From Bryobacteraceae bacterium (lineage in GTDB: Bacteria > Acidobacteriota > Terriglobia > Bryobacterales > Bryobacteraceae), in contig JAWKHH010000003.1 of the NCBI GenBank assembly GCA_041394945.1, forward strand, positions 496,001 through 560,000: DNA of 64,000 bases, read 5' to 3'. Position numbers and translations under genes: made by a program. Positions within the stretch are counted from its first letter, which is position 1. Every line of letters starts with the position of its first letter. Below, in pieces: positions 48,868 to 57,348 of this stretch. Under the pieces are notes generated by a model. It saw nothing but the letters and a program-made list of their open reading frames with translations, did not search any database and had not been told where the DNA came from.

Positions 48868-49832
48868 TCTCCACGCCCGATTCCACCTCCGCCACCGAGG
48901 CTTTCGCCGCCGATGTCCGCACCGGACTCACGCGCGGCGGGCAAAAGGAATTGCCCTCGAAGTACCTCTACGACGCTCTCGGCTCGAAGCTCTTCGAGGC
49001 CATCTGCGAACTCCCCGAGTACGGGCTCACGCGCGCCGACGAGCGCTTGCTGCAGGCCCACGCCGGCCGTATCGCCGCGAGGCTGCCCGGTCCCGCTATC
49101 GTCTGCGAACTTGGAAGCGGCAGCGGCCGCAAGACACGGTACGTGCTCGAAGCAATGGCGCGCCGCGATCCGGTTCGCTACATGCCGATCGAGATTTCGC
49201 CCGAAGCGCTCTCGTTGTGCGAGCGGGAACTGGCCGACATCGCCAACGTCGCCTTCGCCGGCATCGCGCGGGAGTATCTCGACGGGCTTGCCGAAGCCGC
49301 CGCCGGCCGCGCGCCGGTCGAACGCATGCTCGTGCTGTTTCTCGGAAGCACGCTCGGCAACTTCACGCCGCCGGAAGACGGCGCTTTTCTCGCGTCCGTG
49401 CGGCGATTTCTCGAGCCGGGCGATGCGATGCTCCTCGGCACGGATCTGCGGAAGCCCGCGCCCATCTTCATCCGCGCCTACGACGATCCGCTCGGCGTCA
49501 CGGCGGCGTTCAATCTGAACCTGCTCGCACGGATCAACCGCGAACTCGACGCCGGGTTCGACCTGGCGCAGTTCCGGCACGAGGCCACCTTCAACGAAAC
49601 CTCGAGCAGCGTCGAAATGCACTTGCGCTCACTGCGCCGGCAATCGGTCGACATCGCGGCTGCCCAGTGCACCATCGAGTTCAACGACGGCGAAACCATC
49701 TGGACCGAAAACAGCCACAAATATACGCTTGGCGAGGTGGAGCGCATCGTCAACGCCGCCGGATTCGAAATCAGCGCGCAGTGGGTGGACCGTGCATGGC
49801 CCTTCGCCGAAACGCTGCTCGAAGCGGCGTAA
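48861..49832 (+). CDS. egtD: L-histidine N-alpha-methyltransferase EgtD
   Basis: 323 residues from ATG 48861. It trimethylates histidine with S-adenosylmethionine to hercynine, the substrate of EgtB. Motifs: ELPSKYLYDALGSKLFEAIC, LPEYGLTRADERLL (substrate Tyr loop), CELGSGSGRKTR (SAM binding), FLGSTLGNF, LLGTDLRK, NLNLLARINREL and FNDGETIWTENSHKYT, the family's C-terminal signature. ATG 48840 in frame is an alternative. The pair egtB-egtD is the minimal first half of the pathway; the C-S lyase (EgtE) is not in the window. Confidence 0.96.
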   Translation: MLISTPDSTSATEAFAADVRTGLTRGGQKELPSKYLYDALGSKLFEAICELPEYGLTRADERLLQAHAGRIAARLPGPAIVCELGSGSGRKTRYVLEAMARRDPVRYMPIEISPEALSLCERELADIANVAFAGIAREYLDGLAEAAAGRAPVERMLVLFLGSTLGNFTPPEDGAFLASVRRFLEPGDAMLLGTDLRKPAPIFIRAYDDPLGVTAAFNLNLLARINRELDAGFDLAQFRHEATFNETSSSVEMHLRSLRRQSVDIAAAQCTIEFNDGETIWTENSHKYTLGEVERIVNAAGFEISAQWVDRAWPFAETLLEAA

Positions 49833-49839
49833 CCGAGCG

Positions 49840-50562
49840 ATGGCTTTCGTCGAGTTCCGCGATGTGCACTTCACCTTCGGCGCGAACCCGGTTCTGCGCG
49901 GCGTCAGCTTCGAAGCCGCGGAAGGGGAAACGCTCGTCCTGCTCGGACGCAGCGGCTCCGGCAAGAGCACCGCGCTCAAGCTCGCCAACGGGATGCTGTT
50001 CCCCACCGCCGGCGAAGTACGCATCGGTGGGCGCTCCACGCGCGAGTGGGACCCGGTGGCGCTAAAGCGGCGCACCGGCTACGTCATCCAGGAGGTCGGG
50101 CTGTTCCCGCATTTCACCGTCGAGCGCAACGTGGGGCTGGCGCCGCGCCTCGAAGGTTGGGATGCGGCGCGCATTTCGGCCCGCGTCGACCGGCTGCTCG
50201 AAACGGTGGGGCTTCCCCCGGCCGAGTTCCGTCCGCGGCTGCCCCGCGAGCTCTCCGGCGGGCAGCGCCAGCGCGTCGGTATCGCGCGCGCTCTCGCCGC
50301 CGACCCACCGCTCGTGCTCCTCGACGAACCCTTCGGCGCCCTCGACCCCGTGACGCGCGCCGAAATGCAGCGCCAGTTTCTCACCTGGCAGGCCGACCTC
50401 GGCAAGACCGCCCTGTTCGTCACGCACGACATCCGCGAAGCGCTCCGCGTCGGCTCCCGCGTGATATTGTTGGCGAACGGGAGGGTGGATACCGCGGCCC
50501 CGGTCGGCGAATTTCCCCGGAGCCAATCCGCCGAAGCCCGCGCCTTCCTCGCCTCAATGTAA
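49840..50562 (+). CDS. Quaternary-amine-type ABC transporter ATPase (EgtV-like)
   Basis: 240 residues from ATG 49840, seven bases after the egtD stop. Walker A GRSGSGKST, Q-loop IQEVGLFPH, signature LSGGQRQR, Walker B LVLLDEP and H-loop VTHDIREAL are all present. The sequence belongs with OpuCA/OsmV-type ATPases but lacks their tandem CBS domains. Together with the next two genes it forms a complete importer. Linkage to egtBD makes the EgtV role of the ergothioneine transporter EgtUV a plausible assignment; glycine betaine/choline uptake is the alternative. Confidence 0.92.
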   Translation: MAFVEFRDVHFTFGANPVLRGVSFEAAEGETLVLLGRSGSGKSTALKLANGMLFPTAGEVRIGGRSTREWDPVALKRRTGYVIQEVGLFPHFTVERNVGLAPRLEGWDAARISARVDRLLETVGLPPAEFRPRLPRELSGGQRQRVGIARALAADPPLVLLDEPFGALDPVTRAEMQRQFLTWQADLGKTALFVTHDIREALRVGSRVILLANGRVDTAAPVGEFPRSQSAEARAFLASM

Positions 50563-50564
50563 TC

Positions 50565-51182
50565 ATGCGGCCGGGTCTTCCAGCAGAAATCGGCGCGCTC
50601 ACCCTCGAGCATCTGGTGCTTGTGACCACCGCGCTCACTGCCGCGCTGGCCATCGGCATTCCGGCCGGGATCCTCGCCGCGCGCCACAACGCCGTGCGCC
50701 GGTGGGCCCTCGCCGTCGCCGGCGCCATGCAAACCATCCCGAGCCTCGCCTTGTTTGGCTTTCTGATACCGGTCCCGCTGATCGGCGGAATCGGGCGGCG
50801 CACGGCCATCGTCGCGCTCGTGATCTACGCCCTCCTGCCGATCATGCGCAATACCTTTCTCGGGATCGTGCAAGTGGACCGCGCCGTGCGCGAATCGGCC
50901 GTCGCCATGGGGATGACCGGGCGCCAGATACTCCGCGACGTGGAATTGCCGCTCGCCGTTCCGTCGATTCTCGCCGGAGTCCGCCTGGCCACGGTGGCGA
51001 CGATCGGCACGGCTACCATCGCCGCGGCCATCGGCGCGGGCGGTCTCGGCGTGTTCATCTTTCGCGGCGTTGCGTCGGTGGACGGCGGATTGATTCTCGC
51101 CGGCGCGATTCCGTCGGCGCTGCTCGCGCTCGGCGCGGAATGGGGAATCGGATGGATCGAACGAAAACTCTCGCCGCGCTAG
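50565..51182 (+). CDS. Quaternary-amine-type ABC transporter permease
   Basis: 205 residues from ATG 50565, two bases after the ATPase stop. Five or six transmembrane segments, with the permease coupling region RESAVAMGMTGRQILRDVELPLAVPSILAGVR and ATIAAAIGAGGLG typical of the OpuCB/OsmW branch (MetI-like fold). In several bacteria the ergothioneine permease is fused to its binding protein (EgtU); here the binding domain is encoded separately, its gene overlapping this one by 31 bases. Inner membrane. Confidence 0.93.
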   Translation: MRPGLPAEIGALTLEHLVLVTTALTAALAIGIPAGILAARHNAVRRWALAVAGAMQTIPSLALFGFLIPVPLIGGIGRRTAIVALVIYALLPIMRNTFLGIVQVDRAVRESAVAMGMTGRQILRDVELPLAVPSILAGVRLATVATIGTATIAAAIGAGGLGVFIFRGVASVDGGLILAGAIPSALLALGAEWGIGWIERKLSPR

Positions 51183-52015
51183 CGGCTCTCGCGATCGCAA
51201 GCTGCGGCGGCTCCAACGCTGTCGTCGTCGCATCGAAGAACTTTACCGAACAGGTGATTCTCGGCGAGATCGTCGCCCAACACCTCGAAAAGCTTGGCTT
51301 CCGCGTTGAGCGGCGGCTCAACCTCGGCGGGACGCTGCTGGCGCACGAGGCGCTCAAGAGCGGGCAGATCGATCTCTATCCGGAGTACACGGGCACGGCG
51401 CTCACCGCGATTCTCGGCCAGGCGGTCGACAGGCATCCGGAAACGGTGCTCGCACGCGTCCGCGCAGCCTACCAGAAGCTCGGCGTCGAGTGGCTCGGGC
51501 CGCTCGGCATCGACAACGGATTCGCGATGGCTGTGCCCGGCGCCCTGGCGCGCAAGCACGGGCTCGAGACGCTATCGGACGCTGCGGCATCGAAGATCGG
51601 CTGGATGCCGGGCATCGGCTACGAATTCGAAACCCGCGCCGATGGGCTCCCGGCGCTGGACAGAACCTACGCTTTCCATTGGGCGGCGCGGCCGAAGACC
51701 ATGGATCTCGGCCTCCTCTACAAGGCAATCGAACAGAAGCAGGTGAACATGATCGCCGCCAACGCCACCGATGCCCTGCTCGCGAAGCTTGACCTCCGCG
51801 TCCTCGCCGACGACAGGCGTGTGTTTCCGCCCTACGAGGTGGCGATCGCGGCCCGGCGTGAAACGCTCGACCGCCTGCCGGGCCTACGCGAGGCGCTCAC
51901 GGCGCTGTCCGGAAAGTTCGACAACGCCCGCATGCGCGAGTTGAACTACCTCGTCGACGTCGAGCGCCGGTCCGTCGCCGACGCCGCGACTCAGGCGCTC
52001 GCGGGCTTGCGGTAG
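51152..52015 (+). CDS. Quaternary-amine-type substrate-binding lipoprotein (EgtU-like domain)
   Basis: 287 residues from ATG 51152. A lipoprotein signal with lipobox IASC places the cysteine at about residue 18. The mature domain starts VVVASKNFTEQVILGEIVAQ and continues GGTLLAHEALKSGQIDLYPEYTGTAL, both hallmarks of the OpuAC/OsmF/EgtU family that binds quaternary ammonium compounds in an aromatic cage; WMPGIGYEFETRADG and MDLGLLYKAIEQKQVNMIAANATDALL follow. Ergothioneine and hercynine are both trimethylammonium betaines, so either could be the ligand; betaines cannot be excluded. The last 25 bases overlap the convergent membrane protein. Confidence 0.92.
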   Translation: MDRTKTLAALAALAIASCGGSNAVVVASKNFTEQVILGEIVAQHLEKLGFRVERRLNLGGTLLAHEALKSGQIDLYPEYTGTALTAILGQAVDRHPETVLARVRAAYQKLGVEWLGPLGIDNGFAMAVPGALARKHGLETLSDAAASKIGWMPGIGYEFETRADGLPALDRTYAFHWAARPKTMDLGLLYKAIEQKQVNMIAANATDALLAKLDLRVLADDRRVFPPYEVAIAARRETLDRLPGLREALTALSGKFDNARMRELNYLVDVERRSVADAATQALAGLR

Positions 52016-52407
52016 AAGAAGGCGACGAGCATGCCGAGGATCACCACCAGCGCGCCGTCGAAGAGGATCTGCTTGATCACGCTGCCGGCCGGCATCGGCT
52101 GCACCACGTAGTAGATCATGTACGTAGGAACAACCGTCATCAGAGCGGCGGCGATGCCAAATTGGATCCCTTGCGGCATCCAGTCCCCCGTCCCACGCAC
52201 GCGCGCGTAGATCCAGGTGAACGCGCCGGCCATGATCACGTGCGCCAGCAGCATGAAGGCCATGTGTTGCTCGGCTTCGGCCGGGGGGCGAAAGAGGTTG
52301 GGCAGAGCGGCGTAGTCGTTGTAGAGAAGCGTACCGTGAACGACGAAACTCCCAGCCATCCACGCGACGAACAGCGCGATCCATGCGACGAGGAATGTCT
52401 TGTTCAT
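51991..52407 (-). CDS. Small integral membrane protein of unknown function
   Basis: 138 residues from ATG 52407 (the open frame begins further up but NKTFLVAW starts the first membrane segment). Four hydrophobic segments: FLVAWIALFVAWMAGSFVV, HMAFMLLAHVIMAGAFTWIYA, FGIAAALMTVVPTYMIYYVV and ILFDGALVVILGMLVAFFY. No catalytic motif. Similar four-helix proteins are widespread among Acidobacteriota and Bacteroidetes. It is convergent with the binding-protein gene and on the opposite strand from the egt operon. Confidence 0.82.
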   Translation of the reverse strand: MNKTFLVAWIALFVAWMAGSFVVHGTLLYNDYAALPNLFRPPAEAEQHMAFMLLAHVIMAGAFTWIYARVRGTGDWMPQGIQFGIAAALMTVVPTYMIYYVVQPMPAGSVIKQILFDGALVVILGMLVAFFYRKPASA

Positions 52408-52505
52408 GGCGCATATGTTACACGCCCGGCGCGAGGGATGCAATCGAAGCGGGGCGAAACGCAGGCCCGGGTGGGCGGAATGCCGCCTCAAGGCAGTAAC
52501 AGGCC

Positions 52506-53861
<1,356 letters not shown>

Positions 53862-53964
53862 ATCCTTCCTTCGGCCGTCCGCCCCGTCCCCCCTCTCAGC
53901 AGCGTACTGCATTCTCGCACTTTTATCTTCTACATCCTCTTACCCACGCCGACATAGCCCCACA

Positions 53965-54846
53965 CTACGAATGTGTCGCGCGGCGAAGACGATCTCGGAT
54001 TGCGGCCCACTTTGGCTCCTCCGAGGGCGCCTCAATCGCGATCCAGTCCCATCCTTCGCCATCGAGACGGTGCAATCGGGCATACAACTCGCGTGCGTAC
54101 CCGGCCGGTGTATGCGGCATGTCATCCCTTCGAATGACAATTCCGCGGCCAGGCGGCGTGGGGCTAAGGGGAAACTGGTAGAGGGGAGTACGAGGTGCGT
54201 AATGGCGTTCGTGCATCCCCGGCGAAGGATGCGCGCCGCCCTCCTCCACCTTCCCGGCAGAGCGCACGCCGATATCAACCATTCCCGGGCGCAGCAGCGT
54301 CACTTCGCCATCCTTCACCGCGACTACCGTCGACTCGATCCCCACCTCGCACGGCCCGCCATCAAGGATCATTTCCACGCGATCGCCAAGGCTGGCGCGC
54401 ACATGCGCGGCCGTGGTGGGGCTGAGCCCGGTGAACCGGTTCGCCGATGGCGCGGCGATCGGAACGCCCGCCGCCACAATCAGCGCCAGCGCCACCGGGT
54501 GCTTCGGCATGCGCAAACCCACCGTGGCGAGCCCGGCCGTGACGATGTCCGGAATAACGGGCAACTTCGGGACGACAAGCGTCAGCGGTCCGGGCCAGTA
54601 GCGGTCCGCCAGCGCCGCCGCCGCGGCGGGCCATTCGGCGGCGAGCGACCGCGCCATGCCGGCCGAGCTCACGTGCACGATCAGCGGAGATGCCGGAGGG
54701 CGTCCTTTGGCTTCGTAGATGCGGGCGACTGCCGCCGGGTCGAGCGCGTTGGCGCCGAGTCCGTAGACCGTCTCCGTGGGAAACGCCACCAGCCCGCCGT
54801 CACGGATGAGCGCGGCCGCGCGGGCGATCTGGTCGCGCGAGGGCAT
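53965..54846 (-). CDS. tsaC: L-threonylcarbamoyladenylate synthase (Sua5-type)
   Basis: 293 residues from ATG 54846. It makes threonylcarbamoyl-AMP for t6A modification of tRNA. The YrdC domain has AFPTETVYGLGANA, YEAKGRPxxxPLIVH, WPGPLTLVV, VGLRMPKHP, PIAAPSANRFTGLSPTTAAHV and CEVGIESTVV; a C-terminal domain joined after RHYAPRTPLY makes it the longer Sua5 form. The start codon shares its A with the prfB stop (TAATG), so it is translated by coupling or reinitiation. Confidence 0.94.
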   Translation of the reverse strand: MPSRDQIARAAALIRDGGLVAFPTETVYGLGANALDPAAVARIYEAKGRPPASPLIVHVSSAGMARSLAAEWPAAAAALADRYWPGPLTLVVPKLPVIPDIVTAGLATVGLRMPKHPVALALIVAAGVPIAAPSANRFTGLSPTTAAHVRASLGDRVEMILDGGPCEVGIESTVVAVKDGEVTLLRPGMVDIGVRSAGKVEEGGAHPSPGMHERHYAPRTPLYQFPLSPTPPGRGIVIRRDDMPHTPAGYARELYARLHRLDGEGWDWIAIEAPSEEPKWAAIRDRLRRATHS

Positions 54847-55986
54847 TACTCGGGCAGATCGTCTTTGCCGTCGGCGGGCGCTGCGGTCTTCCCGGTCTTG
54901 CGGTAAACGAGCCAAGCGTGCTGGAGTTCGTCGAGGTCGCCGTCGAGGACGCGGTCGACGTCGCCGATGGCGAGCTTGGTCCGGTGATCCTTGATCAGCC
55001 GGTAGGGAGCGAGCACGTAGCTGCGGATCTGGCTGCCGAAGTTAATGTCCGCCTTCGAGTCTTCGAGCTTCTTCTCCTCGGCGCGGCGCTTCTCCATTTC
55101 GAACTCGTAGAGCTTGGCGCGGAGCTGCTTCATGGCCGAGGCACGGTTCTTGATCTGCGAGCGCTCGTTCTGGCACTGGACGACTATGTTGGTGGGCAGG
55201 TGCGTCATGCGCACGGCGGACTCGGTCCGGTTGACGTGCTGGCCGCCGGCGCCCGAAGCGCGGAAGACGTCGACCCGCAGATCCTCGGGACGGATATTGA
55301 TCTCGACGTCGTCGTCGATCTGGGGATAGACGAAGACCGATGCGAAGGACGTGTGTCGGCGGGCGTTGGAATCGAACGGCGAAATGCGCACCAGCCGGTG
55401 AACGCCGATCTCGGAGGAGAGTTGCCCGTAGGCGTACTCGCCGTTCACTTCGAAGGTCACCGACTTGATGCCCGCGGTTTCGCCTTCGAGTTGATCGGTA
55501 ATGGTGGTGCCGAAGTCGTGGCGTTCGGACCAGCGCAGGTACATGCGCATGAGCATTTCAGCCCAATCCTGGCTTTCCGTGCCGCCCGCGCCGGGGTGGA
55601 TGGTGACGATGGCCGAGCGGTGATCGTTCTCGCCGCCGAGCAGCATGCCGTCCTCGAGCTTGCGGACGTCCGCTTCGAGGCGCTTCAGTTCGGAGGCGAT
55701 TTCGCCGGCGACATCCTCGCCCTCGCGGCCGAGGTCGAACAGGGTATCGATGTCGCTGACGGCGCTCGAAACGCGCCGGTCCTGCGAGACGACGGTCTCC
55801 AGCCGTTTGCGTTCCTGCAGGATCTTCTGGCTCTGGGCCTGATCGTTCCAGAAGTCGGCGGCCGAGATCTGTTCTTCGATGAGCGCCAGTTGTTTGGCTT
55901 TCGAGGGGGCGTCAAAGATAGCCCCGCACAGCTTCTGCTTGCTGGCGGAGCTCGGTGTATTCGCGGTCGAGTTCTTCGAGAGTCAT
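54846..55986 (-). CDS. prfB: Peptide chain release factor 2, expressed by programmed +1 frameshift
   Basis: 379 residues after frameshifting. ATG 55986 opens a 24-codon first frame that ends TAT CTT TGA C (stop 55914-55912); the main frame resumes at GAC 55913-55911 and runs to TAA at 54848-54846. This is the classic RF2 autoregulation: when RF2 is scarce, the ribosome pauses at UGA and slips +1 on CUU. A GGGG run four bases upstream of CUU acts as the internal Shine-Dalgarno-like stimulator. The main part has RF2's SPF motif and the universal GGQ (GAGGQHVNR). The apparent internal stop is therefore not a mutation. Confidence 0.97.
55911..55926 (-). promoter_or_regulatory. prfB programmed frameshift site
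   Basis: On the minus strand: CGG GGC TAT CTT TGA C. The slip codon is CTT at 55917-55915, the in-frame UGA at 55914-55912, followed by C, the poorest context for termination. GGGG at 55925-55922 can pair with the 16S anti-Shine-Dalgarno. Compare the E. coli arrangement, in which an AGGGGG run sits three bases upstream. Confidence 0.95.
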
Positions 55987-56030
55987 TGCGCGGCTACGAA
56001 TCTCGATTTTAGCATTCGGGTAAAACCGTC

Positions 56031-57341
56031 TCAGCGGATGGCGACAACCGCGGCCGCCGTGCGGATGTACATCGCGCCGTCGACGACGGCCGGCGTCGAA
56101 AGAACGATCTCATCGAGCTCGTTGGTCGCCACGAGTTCGAACTCGCGGCCGGCTTTGACGACGTAGGTTCGGCCCTCTTCGTCGGTCACGTAGACCCTGC
56201 CCCCGGCGGCGATTGGCGACGAGGTGAAAGCGCCGCCCTGGCCGAGACGCTTCTCGTAAAGCCGCTCACCGGTCTTCGCGTCATAGGCCTTGAAGATGCC
56301 CTGGCTCGTGGACGCGTAGACGATGCCGCGATACGCCACCGGGGTCTGCAGGTAGGAAGAGTTGCGTTCCTGTTCCCAGACGACGCCGTTGCCGGCCGCG
56401 ATCTCACCCGATGCATCGGGCCGGATCGCATACAGCGGGCCCTTCAGCCCGTGCGCGTTGGCGACATAAATAAGACCGTCGGCAAGGAAGGGGACGGGCA
56501 CCGGGATATCGCCGCCCGAGCGCAGGCGCCACAATTCGCGGCCGGTGGCGAAATCGTAGCCGGCGATGAACGGGTAGCCGTTGGCGACCACCTGCGTCCT
56601 TCCGCCGGCGGCGATCACCGCCGGCGTGGCCCAACTGCACACGGATACATCGCCTCTCGACACGCGCCAGATCTCGCGCCCGCTGGCGGCGTCGAAGGCG
56701 GCGAGGAACCCGCCGGATTTCGCATCCGCCTGCACCACCACGCGCCCGTCTTTCAGCACGGGAGAGCTGGCGAAGCCCCAGGAAAGCGTCCGGTCATCGG
56801 AGGGAGCCATATCGAGCGTGCCGAGATCCTGCGACCATTCCGGTTTGCCGTCGAGCGTGAAACTGTGGAGGCCTTCCGAACCCAGGAAAACTACCACGTG
56901 GCGCGAATCCGCGGCGGCGGTTGTGTTGGCATGCGTCGCTTTGGTGTGGCGGCGGGTGCGGGGCTTGCCTTGGGCGACAGTCCGACGCCATAGAACGGAC
57001 CCGTCGCGGCGGTCGAGGCAGTAGAGCACCCATTGCTGCTCGCCGTTGTCGTCGGCGGAATCGCCCGAGCCATAGAGGCCAACCTTGAGCGGCGCCTTGC
57101 CATCGCTCGAGACGGCGGTGACGACGAAGAGGCGGTCGCCGACGATGGCGGGGCTCGAGTGGCCGAGACCGTCGATCGGAGTGCGCCAGCGGATGTTGCG
57201 CGGCTGGCCCGCCGACAGCGCCGCGTTCCAGGAGACTGGCGCGGAGCCTCGGGCGACGCCGGTTCCGTCGTTTCCGCGATAGGAACTCCAGTCCGCCGCG
57301 AAGGCGGCCGCGCCCAGCGACAGCAGGAAGGCGATTCGCAT
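56031..57341 (-). CDS. Secreted PQQ-like beta-propeller repeat protein
   Basis: 436 residues from ATG 57341. Signal peptide (RIAFLLSLGAAAFA), then WSSYRGNDGTGVARG, typical of the start of PQQ-binding-like repeat proteins. Repeats throughout share a hydrophobic strand, then a G-(R/K)-xx-W or AFDAASGREIWR blade ending: LYCLDRRDGSVLWRR, AFDAASGREIWRVS, YDFATGRELWRLR, YDAKTGERLYEK. No quinoprotein catalytic residues can be assigned, so it is probably a structural or binding propeller. It follows the next gene by seven bases and is likely cotranscribed with it. Confidence 0.88.
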   Translation of the reverse strand: MRIAFLLSLGAAAFAADWSSYRGNDGTGVARGSAPVSWNAALSAGQPRNIRWRTPIDGLGHSSPAIVGDRLFVVTAVSSDGKAPLKVGLYGSGDSADDNGEQQWVLYCLDRRDGSVLWRRTVAQGKPRTRRHTKATHANTTAAADSRHVVVFLGSEGLHSFTLDGKPEWSQDLGTLDMAPSDDRTLSWGFASSPVLKDGRVVVQADAKSGGFLAAFDAASGREIWRVSRGDVSVCSWATPAVIAAGGRTQVVANGYPFIAGYDFATGRELWRLRSGGDIPVPVPFLADGLIYVANAHGLKGPLYAIRPDASGEIAAGNGVVWEQERNSSYLQTPVAYRGIVYASTSQGIFKAYDAKTGERLYEKRLGQGGAFTSSPIAAGGRVYVTDEEGRTYVVKAGREFELVATNELDEIVLSTPAVVDGAMYIRTAAAVVAIR

Positions 57342-57348
57342 TCCGGAT

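Noticed and set aside
55685..55986. Apparent early stop in prfB as a sign of a pseudogene
   Set aside because: The stop is the known programmed frameshift site and the downstream frame is fully intact.
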